The position numbers and the translations under genes were made by a program. The notes beneath the pieces are model-generated. The model was given only the letters and a program-made list of their open reading frames with translations. It did not search any database and was not told where the DNA came from. From NCBI RefSeq assembly GCF_020180945.1, contig NZ_JAIPUL010000002.1:124001-188000 (forward strand): 64,000 nt of DNA, read 5' to 3'. Shown here one piece after another: positions 9,287-18,755 of the stretch. Each line of letters starts with the position of its first letter. Positions within the stretch are counted from its first letter, which is position 1. Source of the DNA: Lacticaseibacillus kribbianus (lineage in GTDB: Bacteria; Bacillota; Bacilli; Lactobacillales; Lactobacillaceae).

Positions 9287-9347
9287 GGCCGCCGCGGCCT
9301 CCGGGCACCGGGCCGGGCGGGCTGTGCGGCCGCTACACGGTGGGTGA
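9287..9347 (+). repeat. Internally deleted element C
   Basis: The 5' end of family C (gccgcggcctccgggcaccgg) runs into gctgtgcggccg and then straight into the C 3' end (ctacacggtggg), without the 150-190 bases of internal hairpins. The junction is the gcggccg motif that occurs at both ends of full copies, suggesting deletion between short direct repeats. Confidence 0.6.
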
Positions 9348-9457
9348 CATACCGCGTCGTGGCGAAGTAGCCGAGAATGTATCCTCGATGTGGGCTAGTG
9401 CTGGGTGTTGCGTCAGCTCGCTCAGACTTGGCTAGCGCATCGAAGTAGCAGGCGGAG

Positions 9458-9765
9458 GGTCACGGGCGGGTCGGGCCGCGAAAGAATCAGCCAACCGGAA
9501 GACTCGCGGGTTGGGCGAGGCTTTCGCTTGGCTGATTCCGGCAAAATTGAAGACCGCTGAGGGAGCCGTAGGCGACGGCGGGCTTCAATTTTAGGTTGGA
9601 GCCTCAAGAGGGCGGAGCGGCGCGCACTTAGCGGGTCGGGTAGGCTAGCGCTGGCGTTGAGGCGGTCTTTGCCTCGGCGCTAGTGCGTAGCTAGCCGCAC
9701 CCGCGTTGCGCCGCGGAGCCCGTTTCGGGCGGAAACCGGCCGCGCAGTCCGACCCGCCCGTGACC
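9458..9765 (-). repeat. Palindromic element C (reverse) with nested element A
   Basis: The outer arms GGTCACGGGCGGGTCGG (9458-9474) and CCGACCCGCCCGTGACC (9749-9765) are perfect 17-base complements. Internal hairpins: GAATCAGCCA with TGGCTGATTC, and AAAATTGAAG with CTTCAATTTT. An A element interrupts the ggagccc-gtttcggg stretch. No gene lies in the 560-base gap that holds this element. Confidence 0.85.
9610..9720 (-). repeat. Element A nested in element C
   Basis: Outer arms GCGGCGC (9617-9623) and GCGCCGC (9708-9714); second pair GCGGGT / ACCCGC; inner hairpin GAGGC / GCCTC around the reverse-oriented core loop. GGAGCC-type sequence is present on both sides. Confidence 0.85.
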
Positions 9766-9797
9766 CAGAGCTTGCGGCAGTGAAATGAGATGTAAGA

Positions 9798-11243
9798 CTA
9801 GTTGAAGCGACGCTCAACAACCCCCAGCAGGCGGGTCAGGGCGAAGGTCATGACGAAGTAGATCAGGGCCACGATCATCATCGGGAAGAACGGCTGGAAG
9901 GAGGCACCTTGGACGGTGGACCCTTCGAACATCAGCTCCGTGGCGCCGATAACGGAGAGCACGGAGGATTCCTTGATGTCGGTGACGAACTCGTTACCAA
10001 GCGCCGGCCAGATGTTTTTGACCGCTTGCGGCAGGATGACCGACTTCAGCGTCTGGCTGTTGGACAGGCCCAGGCTGCGGGCGGCCTCGGTCTGGCCGAT
10101 CGGCACGGAGTTCAGGCCGGAACGGATAATCTCGGCGACGTACGCGCCGGAGTTGATGCCCATGGCGATCGCGCCGGCGGCGAAGGCGGAGAGGCTGATG
10201 CCGAGCACCTGAGTCCCGAAGAACACGATGAAGGCTTGAACCATCAGCGGCGTGCCGCGGATGAACTCGACGTACACGACGGCGATGGCCTTGAGGATCC
10301 AGAGCTTGGAGCGGCGCATCAGCGCCAGGAACGTGCCGAGGATCGTGCCGGCGATGACGGTCAGGAGCGCGAAGATTAACGTGTTAATCGCACCCTTGAT
10401 GAAAAAGCTCCCGTACTTGGTCCAGAAACTGTCGCTTTGGTTCTGCAGGGTGTAGGCCTCATCGAGCCACTTGGCCCAGAGCTTCTGGGACTTGACCTTC
10501 TTGATGGTCTTGTTGACCTGCGCCGTCAGCGCGGTGTCGCCCTTGGGCAGGGCCACGACGGTCGGGGAGGCGGAGGTGGCGAAGTGCGGATCCACCATCA
10601 TCAGGCTCTTGTTCTTTTGAACGTAGGCGCCGGCGATGATGCTGGACATCACGCCGCCGTCCAGCTTGTTGTAGGAGACCTGGGCGATGACGTCGTTGGC
10701 CTTTTGCAGGCTTTGAATCTTGGCGTCCGGCAGCTGCGCCTTGGCGATGGCCTCCTGCGTGCTCTGCTTCTGGGCACCGACCTTGGCTCCGGCGAAGTCC
10801 GCGACGTTCTTGTACTTGTCCTTGTCGGCCTTGCGGATCACGACAATCTGCTTTTCGTACATGTACGGCTCGGAAAAATCGACCTGCTTGGCACGCTCCG
10901 GCGTCTTGCTCATGCCGGAGATGACCATGTCGACCTTGCCCGTCTTCAGCGCGCCGATCAGCGCGTCGAAGCCCATTTCCTTGATCTGCAGCTTGACGCC
11001 GGCGTCTTTGGCGATCTGCTTGGCCAGGGAAATGTCGGCACCGACGATGGTGTCTTCGCCCTTGACCGTGGCGTGGAACTCCAGCGGCGCGTAGTCGGCG
11101 GACAGGCCGACTACGATGTAGCCGCGGGACTTGATGGCGGACAGGCGGCTGGTGGCGGCCTGAACTTGGTGCGTATTGGATTGGGTAAAGCCGAGCGCGA
11201 ACATCGCGATCAGCGGTAACAGCCACTTCAGCAGCTTCTTCAT
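9798..11243 (-). CDS. Amino-acid ABC transporter, receptor-permease fusion (GlnP-like)
   Basis: The protein has 481 residues. The signal/anchor (residues 1-30) is followed by a type-3 extracellular solute-binding domain (about 33-265, with GYIVVGLSADYAPLEF and the GALKTGKVDMVISGMSKTPER segment), then a permease domain with five or so membrane helices and the EAA-like loop GLNSVPIGQTEAARSLGLS. Such fusions import glutamine, glutamate or similar amino acids in lactic acid bacteria. The start is the MKKLLKW methionine; the upstream frame lacks a ribosome site. The ATP-binding subunit normally beside it is absent, so an ATPase encoded elsewhere must serve it. Confidence 0.9.
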   Translation of the reverse strand: MKKLLKWLLPLIAMFALGFTQSNTHQVQAATSRLSAIKSRGYIVVGLSADYAPLEFHATVKGEDTIVGADISLAKQIAKDAGVKLQIKEMGFDALIGALKTGKVDMVISGMSKTPERAKQVDFSEPYMYEKQIVVIRKADKDKYKNVADFAGAKVGAQKQSTQEAIAKAQLPDAKIQSLQKANDVIAQVSYNKLDGGVMSSIIAGAYVQKNKSLMMVDPHFATSASPTVVALPKGDTALTAQVNKTIKKVKSQKLWAKWLDEAYTLQNQSDSFWTKYGSFFIKGAINTLIFALLTVIAGTILGTFLALMRRSKLWILKAIAVVYVEFIRGTPLMVQAFIVFFGTQVLGISLSAFAAGAIAMGINSGAYVAEIIRSGLNSVPIGQTEAARSLGLSNSQTLKSVILPQAVKNIWPALGNEFVTDIKESSVLSVIGATELMFEGSTVQGASFQPFFPMMIVALIYFVMTFALTRLLGVVERRFN

Positions 11244-11332
11244 AGCGGGCAACTCCCTAAGATTGAATTTTAATTGAATATAAACCCAATCCAAGGATTA
11301 TGCAATCTTTTTGGAAAAAATGCAAAAATTAT

Positions 11333-11998
11333 TCAGATGGCCAGCGGCTGAAGAAACGGCTGAAGCAGTCCGTACAGCGCGGCACCGTCCTTGATGTAGC
11401 TGCTGTGGGAGGCGCCGGGAACCGTGATGCCGCGGGCCTGCGGGATCTCTTTGACGATGCGCGCCGTGTCGCTCGGCCGCACCACGTCGTGCTGGCCGGC
11501 CAGCACCAGCGTCGGCGCCTGAATATTATTCAGCATCGCGCGGGTGATGTGGGGCTGCTCGAGCATCAGCGCCAGAAGCGGGCTCGGCGCCTTCCAGTTC
11601 TGCACCCGCGTCGCCCAGTACACCGGCCAGCGCAGCCCGAGCGGCGTCAGGTTGGCCCCGGCGACCACCAGCCGCCGCACCGCCGCCGACTGCGTGCTGG
11701 CCGCGATCAGCCCGGTGATGCCGCCGTCGGAGAAGCCGACTAGGATCACCGGCTCCAGCCCGAGCGCGGCGATGAAGCCCAGCACGTCCTGCGCGAACAG
11801 CCGGTAGTCGAGCAGGCCGGACGAGCTGGCCCCGTGCCCGCGCGTGTCCAGCGCGTAGACCGTGAAGTGCGTCGCCAGCCGCGGCACCAGCCCGTCAAAC
11901 AGCGTGTGGTCCTCGCCGTTGCCGTGCAAAAGCAGCAGGGGATGTCCCTGCCCGGCCTTGGTGTAATGAATCGAGATGGTGCCGACTGTGATGTCCAT
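11333..11998 (-). CDS. Alpha/beta hydrolase
   Basis: The protein has 221 residues. The fold is shown by the oxyanion segment LLLLHGNGED (21-30), DTRGHGAS, the nucleophile elbow VGFSDGG (S90) and the late histidine in GASHSSY. The acid residue is probably in LVLAGQHDVV. Substrate is unknown. GGAGGATT precedes the ATG; the longer frame runs back into element B and is rejected. Confidence 0.85.
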   Translation of the reverse strand: MDITVGTISIHYTKAGQGHPLLLLHGNGEDHTLFDGLVPRLATHFTVYALDTRGHGASSSGLLDYRLFAQDVLGFIAALGLEPVILVGFSDGGITGLIAASTQSAAVRRLVVAGANLTPLGLRWPVYWATRVQNWKAPSPLLALMLEQPHITRAMLNNIQAPTLVLAGQHDVVRPSDTARIVKEIPQARGITVPGASHSSYIKDGAALYGLLQPFLQPLAI

Positions 11999-12059
11999 CG
12001 CAAATCCTCCGTTCGCCCCCATTGTACGCGTCCGGCCCCCGCGGGGGAAAGGGGAGAAA

Positions 12060-12265
12060 GGGCCGGGCTCCGGCGCGGATGGGCTAGGACCTACGGCTAC
12101 GGGCCAAGGCGGCGGAACGCGTGGGGCGGGTCCTGAGCCCAAAGACCGGTCTCAGGACCCGCCCTTGCAGTAAGCGGGCAAAGTTCGCCCGCTAACTGCA
12201 ACGTCACGCTGGCTCGCCTTGGCCCTCCGCCTTCAGTCCTGGCCCATCCGCGCCTCCGCCCTACA
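12060..12265 (-). repeat. Palindromic element B (reverse copy)
   Basis: Outer arms at 12072-12092 and 12235-12254 are nearly perfect complements (GGCGCGGATGGGC with GCCCATCCGCGCC at the core). GGGCCAAGGCG pairs with CGCCTTGGCCC; GGGTCCTGAG (12128-12137) with CTCAGGACCC (12151-12160) around the conserved loop; TTGCAGTAAGCGGGC with GCCCGCTAACTGCAA. It starts about 60 bases upstream of the alpha/beta hydrolase gene. Confidence 0.85.
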
Positions 12266-12469
12266 TGGCAGCACGTCGGTTATATGACCTAACTGTAATG
12301 ACTGAACCGCTATGGATTGTCATGAATCTTAGCGGGTGTATCCGTAGCGCGGATTTTAGGCTTTGTGATGGTGTTTCCTTTTAGGCCGGAGCCGTGCGGA
12401 GGCCGGCTGTGCAGCTCACCCGGCCCGAGTCCCGGAGTCCGCGGCAGCCAAGCCGCGATCCACCAAGCC

Positions 12470-12820
12470 CGCCTTGGCTCGCGCTAAACGGGCGCCGCAG
12501 AGCATCGCCGGTGCGGCCAGCTAAGGCCAGACACCGAGCCCAAGGGCGGCTAGCCTTACGCTGGCCGACCGCGCTGCTCTGCCCTAAACGCGTTCCCCAA
12601 GGCAACGCGGATGCGCCCAGCTAGGCCCGGCACTCGAAGCAAAGTGCGCTTCAAGCACCAAGCCTACGCTGGGCGATCCGCTAAGCCCGCCTTGGCTCGC
12701 GCTAAACGGGCGCCGCAGAGCATCGCCGGTGCGGCCAGCTAAGGCCAGACACTGAGCCAAAGTGCGGCTCAATGCCTAACCTTACGCTGGCCGACCGGCT
12801 AAGCGCGCTGCTCTGCCCTC
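12470..12820 (+). repeat. Array of three element A copies upstream of walR
   Basis: Copies are about 12486-12585 (shortened), 12586-12700 and 12701-12820. Arms: GCAGAGC with GCTCTGC (first and third), CAAGGC with GCCTTG (second); then GCCGGT with ACCGGC, and GCGGAT with ATCCGC; inner hairpins GAAGC/GCTTC and TGAGCC/GGCTCA around the CAAAGTGCG-type loop. Between 12266 and 12470 I see only a short C-like GC-rich remnant (about 12381-12440). Confidence 0.85.
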
Positions 12821-12836
12821 TGGCCCACTTTGCCCT

Positions 12837-12866
12837 GCACCGCCGAAACCGTTATAATAGAGGCAA
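12837..12866 (+). promoter_or_regulatory. walR promoter
   Basis: TTGCCC and TATAAT are separated by 17 bases, about 23-28 bases before the walR start, between the A array and the gene. Confidence 0.7.
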
Positions 12867-12888
12867 CTATGGATAACGGAGGCCGACA

Positions 12889-13602
<714 letters not shown>

Positions 13603-13748
13603 CAACAGAATCGGCGCACAACTAGGCGTGGCCGACCGGCGAACGTCACAGCGGCCGACGATGACCGCGGTAACCGCGCGATTCGCCACCAAGAACGGTG
13701 AGTGACGCGCCTCCCCAACATAGCGGGTTGTGACTCGCGCCCCATGAT

Positions 13749-13952
13749 GTAGGGCGGAGGCGCGGACCGGCCACGACTGGAGGCGGAGGGCCAAGGCGAG
13801 CCAGCGTGAAATTGCACTTAGCCGGTGGTTTTTACCGGCTTAGTGCAAGGGCGGGTCGCAAGACCGGCCTTTGGGCTTGCGAGAGCCCCACGCGTTCCGC
13901 CGCCTTGGCCCGCAGCCGGAAGCCGTGGCCAGTCCGCGCCGGAGCCCGGCCG
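13749..13952 (+). repeat. Palindromic element B between walR and walK
   Basis: Outer arms GGCGCGGACCGGCCACG (13759-13775) and CGTGGCCAGTCCGCGCC (13924-13940) pair with one mismatch; GGGCCAAGGCG (13788-13798) pairs with CGCCTTGGCCC (13901-13911); the central hairpin is TTGCACTTAGCCGG with CCGGCTTAGTGCAA; TCGCAAG pairs with CTTGCGA. The 13603-13748 stretch before it shows nothing recognisable. Confidence 0.85.
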
Positions 13953-14016
13953 CACGCGTTCCGCTGCCTCGGCCCGCAGCCGGAAGTACCACCTCGTCCC
14001 CGCCGGATCCCGGCCC
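13953..14016 (+). repeat. Duplicated 3' tail of element B
   Basis: The last roughly 64 bases of the preceding B element (from cacgcgttccg to the gccgga-cccggcc end) occur a second time in tandem with differences, ending about 25 bases before walK. Confidence 0.65.
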
Positions 14017-14041
14017 CGGCAATACCGCTTCGGAGAGCATA

Positions 14042-15946
14042 ATGAATAAGAAGATCCGCTTTTTCCAATCGATTCACTTCAAGATCGCGCTGGTGTTCAT
14101 CCTGTTACTGCTGGTAACCGTGGAGATCATTGGCGCGTATTTCGTACGGTCCCTGGAGCAGCAGAACGTCGAGACGTTCAAGACTTCGATCAACCTCGAC
14201 CCGTACCTGCAGGAGAAGCTCGCGACGGACCTGATGAGTGACAACGAGTCGAGCGCCGATGACAACATGAAGATCACCATCAGCCAGGCCGACGTGGCGA
14301 ACACCGCCACCGTGGTCGTGGTCGACGACAAAGGCACCGTGCGCGCGACGTCGAACCTCAACGACCAGAGCAACGTCGGGCAAAAATCGGCGTCCAGCAA
14401 CATCAAGTCGGTGATCTACAACGGCCAAAGCTACGAGGACTACGGCTACTCGGACAACACCGGCTCGACCTACACGCGCATCATCCCAATCAAAAACCCC
14501 AACGCGACCGGCGACGGGAACGCGATCGTCGGGGCCGTGTCAATCACGGCACCGATGGAGTCGGTGTACGCGAACCTGAACAAGATTGTCAAAATCTTCC
14601 TGATCGCCAGCCTCGTCGCCGGCCTGCTCGGCATTTTCATCTCCATCGTGATCTCGCGGGCGATCACCCGGCCGATCGACGAGATGAAGAAGCAGGCGAT
14701 CCGCATGGCGCGCGGCGACTACTCCGGGCAGGTGCGCATCTACGGGCAAGACGAGCTGGGCCAGCTGGCCGTCGCCGTCAACAACCTGTCCGTGCGCGTC
14801 GAGGAGGCCCAGGAGGCCAGCGAGGCCGAGCGGCGGCGCCTGGATTCCGTCCTGGCGCACATGACCGACGGCGTCATCGCCACTGACCGGCGCGGCAATG
14901 TGATCATCATCAACGAGACCGCGCTGGACTTCCTCAGTACCAAGAACGAGGACGTGATCGGCGTCTCGATCCTCAAGCTCTTGAACATCGCGCAGGACTA
15001 CACGCTGCGCGACCTGTTGGAGAACCAAAAGGAGCTTCTGCTCGACTTTTCCCAGCAGCTGGACCACGAGCTGGTGCTGCGCGTCGACTTCAGCCTGATC
15101 CAGCGCGAAACCGGGTTCATCTCGGGGCTGGTCGCGGTGCTCCACGACGTCACCGAGCAGCAGAAAAGCGAGCGGGAGCGCCGCGAGTTCGTCTCCAACG
15201 TGTCCCACGAGCTGCGCACGCCGCTCACCTCGATGCGCTCTTACATCGAGGCCCTGAGCGACGGCGCCTGGCAGGACCCGGAGATCGCCCCGCAGTTCTT
15301 GAAGGTGACCCAGGAGGAAACCGACCGCATGATCCGCATGATCAACGACCTGCTCAGCCTCTCGCGGCTTGACTCGGGTACGTCCAAGATCGAGCTGGAG
15401 TACGTCAACCTCAACGAGTTCTTCAACTACATCCTCGACCGCTTCGACATGATGCTCAAAACCGACAACGCGCGCGCCAGTGCCGACAACAACCAGCACG
15501 TGCAGCCGGCCGCGGCCAAGAAGCAGTACGTGCTGCGCCGCGAGATCACCAAGCGCGACTTGTGGGTCGAGATCGACCAGGACAAGTTCATGCAGGTGAT
15601 CGACAACATCATGAACAACGCGATCAAGTACTCCCCGGACGGCGGCGTGATCACCGCGCGCCTTTTGGAGACCCACAACCACGTGATCCTGTCCGTGTCC
15701 GACCAGGGCCTGGGCATTCCGCGCTCGGACATCAACAAGGTGTTCGACCGCTTCTACCGCGTCGACAAGGCGCGCTCGCGCAAGCAGGGCGGCACCGGGC
15801 TTGGCCTGGCGATCTCCAAGGAGGTCGTCGCTGCGCTCGGCGGGCGCATCTGGGTCGACTCGCAGGAGGGCAAGGGCAGCACGTTCTACATCTCGCTGCC
15901 GTACTCGCCGATTAACGACGCAGGAGGTGATTGGGATGAAGCTTAG
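14042..15946 (+). CDS. walK: WalK (VicK/YycG) sensor histidine kinase
   Basis: The protein has 634 residues. Two membrane segments (about 13-34 and 180-203) flank an extracellular sensor domain; then come HAMP, PAS (about 265-370), HisKA with H389 in SNVSHELRTPLTSM, and HATPase_c with N-box MNNAIKYSPDGG, G1 DQGLGIP and G2 GTGLGLAISKE. It phosphorylates WalR in response to wall state. The chosen ATG (MNKKIRFFQS) follows CGGAGAG; the longer frame runs into element B. Its end overlaps yycH by 11 bases. Confidence 0.97.
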   Translation: MNKKIRFFQSIHFKIALVFILLLLVTVEIIGAYFVRSLEQQNVETFKTSINLDPYLQEKLATDLMSDNESSADDNMKITISQADVANTATVVVVDDKGTVRATSNLNDQSNVGQKSASSNIKSVIYNGQSYEDYGYSDNTGSTYTRIIPIKNPNATGDGNAIVGAVSITAPMESVYANLNKIVKIFLIASLVAGLLGIFISIVISRAITRPIDEMKKQAIRMARGDYSGQVRIYGQDELGQLAVAVNNLSVRVEEAQEASEAERRRLDSVLAHMTDGVIATDRRGNVIIINETALDFLSTKNEDVIGVSILKLLNIAQDYTLRDLLENQKELLLDFSQQLDHELVLRVDFSLIQRETGFISGLVAVLHDVTEQQKSERERREFVSNVSHELRTPLTSMRSYIEALSDGAWQDPEIAPQFLKVTQEETDRMIRMINDLLSLSRLDSGTSKIELEYVNLNEFFNYILDRFDMMLKTDNARASADNNQHVQPAAAKKQYVLRREITKRDLWVEIDQDKFMQVIDNIMNNAIKYSPDGGVITARLLETHNHVILSVSDQGLGIPRSDINKVFDRFYRVDKARSRKQGGTGLGLAISKEVVAALGGRIWVDSQEGKGSTFYISLPYSPINDAGGDWDEA

Positions 15947-17303
15947 TGGCTGGATTCTGCGCGTCAGCCTGATCGCCATGGTGGCCCTGAGCCTCGTGTT
16001 CTCCTTTTTGATCTGGCAGAACCCGTCGCGGCTGGGCCGCACGGACACCCCGGTGGCCATCAAGGCGACCAAGGACCCGAACGTGGCCAAGCAGGCCCGG
16101 CGCGTTTTCGCCCCAACCAGCGCCTACTACGCAAGCAAAACGGGCAAGGTGGCGCTGTTCACCCCCAACGCGGCCGTGGGCGACGACCTGCACAACGCGG
16201 TGCGCGCCTGGCGCCTCGGCAAGGTCAAGGCACCGGTGAAGCTCAGCACCGACGACTACCAGGCGGTGCTCGACACGGCCGACTCGCTGCAGCTGCTGTA
16301 CGCGGGGCCGATGAGCTACCGCCAGTTCGACCGCTACTTCTTCAGTGAGGCGGCCAGCGTCAAGAACCCGAACTTCACCTTCAACCGGCTGGTGATCGAC
16401 CTGTCCGGCGGCTCCAACAAGCTGCTGTTCGTCAACGACGCCACCAGAAGCGTCGCCACGGGCAAGCTGACCGAAGCCAGCCTGACCCGCGTCGTCGCCG
16501 TGGTGAAAAAGGCCGCCAAGACCGGCTTTGCCATCACCGAGGGGCGGCTGGGGACGCGGCAGGTGGCCCAGTACGTTAAGCCCATCAAGGTCACGCCGTA
16601 CACCTTCCTGCTGGACCAGCAAAGCGCCAACCACTTCGTCTCGCTTCTGATGCCAAGCTCCCAGTCAAGCGCCGTGGACACCCAGGAGATCAGTAACGAG
16701 ACCGTGTACAAGCTCGGCACCAACCAGCGCCTGACGCTGAACAACGAGACCGAGGCCATGCAGTTCGACGACACCGGCACCCGCACCACGGCCACTGGCC
16801 TGACCGGGGCCTTGAGCCGCGGCTACACCGCGCTTGGCAAGCTGTCACTGCAGGGGCTTTCGACCATCAAGTACTTCGGCTACGACAAGAGCAGCCAAGG
16901 CGTCACTTTCCGGCCGTACGCCCAGGGCCTGCCGATTTTCAACACCGACGCGTACGGCGTGGTCACCGTCGCCAACACCCGTCAGCAGCTGCAGATGAAC
17001 TTCTCCATGTACAACCTGATTGTCGCCATTCCCACCAGCCAAAAGGCGGTGACGCTGCCTGCGACCAGCACCGTGTACTCGGAGCTGTCGGGGGCCGGCT
17101 ACGACGTGAAGGGCATCGAGGACATCTGCTTGGGCTACTACTGGAAGCCCGAGGACACCGCCAGCCAGGTGGTGGAGCTTGAGCCGACCTACTACGTCAA
17201 GATCCACGGCGTGTACAAGCGCTACACCCAGTGGGTGGTGCCGACCGACGAAGCCTACACCCAGACGACCCGCAACCCGCTTCTGCCGCAGGCGCAGCAG
17301 TAA
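15936..17303 (+). CDS. yycH: YycH (WalH), WalK accessory protein
   Basis: The protein has 455 residues with one N-terminal membrane segment (about 7-27) and a large extracellular part. With YycI it controls WalK activity from outside the membrane. Identity rests on the overlapping position after walK, the single-pass topology, the length, and the KLSGWILRVSL start. The ATG follows GGAGGTGATTGGG, located inside walK, so the genes are translationally coupled. Confidence 0.92.
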   Translation: MKLSGWILRVSLIAMVALSLVFSFLIWQNPSRLGRTDTPVAIKATKDPNVAKQARRVFAPTSAYYASKTGKVALFTPNAAVGDDLHNAVRAWRLGKVKAPVKLSTDDYQAVLDTADSLQLLYAGPMSYRQFDRYFFSEAASVKNPNFTFNRLVIDLSGGSNKLLFVNDATRSVATGKLTEASLTRVVAVVKKAAKTGFAITEGRLGTRQVAQYVKPIKVTPYTFLLDQQSANHFVSLLMPSSQSSAVDTQEISNETVYKLGTNQRLTLNNETEAMQFDDTGTRTTATGLTGALSRGYTALGKLSLQGLSTIKYFGYDKSSQGVTFRPYAQGLPIFNTDAYGVVTVANTRQQLQMNFSMYNLIVAIPTSQKAVTLPATSTVYSELSGAGYDVKGIEDICLGYYWKPEDTASQVVELEPTYYVKIHGVYKRYTQWVVPTDEAYTQTTRNPLLPQAQQ

Positions 17304-17315
17304 AGGAGGACGCAC

Positions 17316-18119
17316 ATGGATTTTCGCCGCATCGAAATGATTTTCCTCATCGTCTTCATCGGGATCAACATCTTCTTGGGCGTGAGCTTCTTTCAAAGCC
17401 AGCAGGTCGACCTCGCGACCTCAAGCTCCGGCACCAGCGAGATCATCGCCGACATCCGCCGCGACCAGATCAAGCTGCCGCACCTGACCACCAGCACCCC
17501 AACCGGCGGCTACCTGTCGAGCGAAAACGCCGACACCAAGCCGTGGCCGATCGACAAACTGACCGGTCAGTACGCCCACTTCACCGAAAAGAACGGCTAC
17601 ACCCTGGTCAGCACGCTGGACACGCCGGTCACCGCCAAGGGCGACAAGGCCGCCGTCACCTTGCAAAAATGGGTCCAGGGCACCCGCCACGTCGCGCACG
17701 GCGACCAGTACGTCTACGTGCCCGGCCTGTCGACCAAGGACCGCTACGTCTTCGCCCAGCGCATCGACGGCCACACGCTCTACGACGCCCTGGCGCGCCT
17801 GACGTTGACCGTCAGCGACGGCAAGCTGACCGGCTACACCCAGACCTACCTGCGCGGCATCACCCAGCTGCGCACGAACATGGCGCTGTGCTCCGCCCAG
17901 GACGCGGTGGTCACGCTGTACCGCGAAAACGAGATTCCAAACTCCGCGACGGTGCGCTGGACCAAGCTCGCCTACACCTACCTGCTGGACGTCAAGGGTG
18001 CGACCGTCTACGTCCCGGCCTGGTTCGTCGGCGTCGAAAGCTCCGGCTCCAAGAACGTCACGGTCAAGAAGCTCAACGCGATCAACAAGACCGTCCTCAA
18101 GGCAGGCTCAGAGGACTAG
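17316..18119 (+). CDS. yycI: YycI (WalI), WalK accessory protein
   Basis: The protein has 267 residues with an N-terminal membrane anchor (residues 6-23, beginning MDFRRIEMIFLIVFIGINIFL as in the family) and a YycH/YycI-type extracellular domain. It acts together with YycH on WalK. It starts 12 bases after yycH with AGGAGG at a good distance. Unusually, about 940 bases of non-coding element sequence separate it from yycJ. Confidence 0.92.
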   Translation: MDFRRIEMIFLIVFIGINIFLGVSFFQSQQVDLATSSSGTSEIIADIRRDQIKLPHLTTSTPTGGYLSSENADTKPWPIDKLTGQYAHFTEKNGYTLVSTLDTPVTAKGDKAAVTLQKWVQGTRHVAHGDQYVYVPGLSTKDRYVFAQRIDGHTLYDALARLTLTVSDGKLTGYTQTYLRGITQLRTNMALCSAQDAVVTLYRENEIPNSATVRWTKLAYTYLLDVKGATVYVPAWFVGVESSGSKNVTVKKLNAINKTVLKAGSED

Positions 18120-18124
18120 CTGGG

Positions 18125-18480
18125 CCGCTTGCGGCCGCGGCCTCCGGGTACCGGGGTGGGGCGGGCTGTGCGGCCGGTTTCCGCCCGAAACGGGCTCCGC
18201 AAGGCAACGCCGGTCCGTCCAGCTCAGGCCGTGCGTTGGGCCAAAGTGCGGCCCAACGCCCAGCCTCACGCTGGCCGACCGGCTAAGAGCGCCTTGCTCC
18301 GCCCTCTATCGGGCTCCAACCTAAAAGTTGAGCCAAGCGTCGCCTTCGGCTCCTTCGCTTGTCTCAACTTTTGCCGGGAATAGCCGCGCGAATGCCCCGC
18401 ATAAACCGCGGGTCATCCGAGCGGCTATTCCTTTCACGGCCCGCCCCGCCCCGGAACCCTCCGGCCGCGACACAGTGGTG
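18125..18480 (+). repeat. Palindromic element C with nested element A, after yycI
   Basis: The outer arms ccggggtggggcgggc / gcccgccccgccccgg pair over 16 bases. Internal hairpins: AAAGTTGAG with CTCAACTTT, and GGAATAGCCGC with GCGGCTATTCC. A complete A element sits between two CGGGCTCC copies. Confidence 0.85.
18191..18317 (+). repeat. Element A nested in C, flanked by 8-base direct repeats
   Basis: CGGGCTCC occurs at 18191-18198 and 18310-18317. Between them are arms GCAAGGC (18199-18205) and GCCTTGC (18291-18297), second pair GCCGGT (18209-18214) with ACCGGC (18278-18283), and inner hairpin TTGGGCC (18236-18242) with GGCCCAA (18250-18256). Confidence 0.85.
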
Positions 18481-18755
18481 GGCCAAGTGGATCACGGGGT
18501 GAGTCCGCAAAGCGTTCTTGATACCGTTTCTTTCTTGCCCATCAGCTACGGCCGGCACCGTGGCTACACAGTAGGCGGCTAACGCGGCGCAGTCTCGGCG
18601 AGTCCGAAGTTATTAGTCGGTGGCTGTTTCCAGTGACTTGGTGGCTAGTGTTTGCCAATGCAGCGCCTGCAGACTATCAATGAGGGTTATCCTAGCTGTT
18701 GTGCTTAATTCGCCAACTGGTTGCTTACTCACCGCACGATAAGCGAGCAGGCACA

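Noticed and set aside
12389-12772. Short frames within the A arrays
   Set aside because: They follow the repeat unit, are not conserved between copies and have no ribosome sites.
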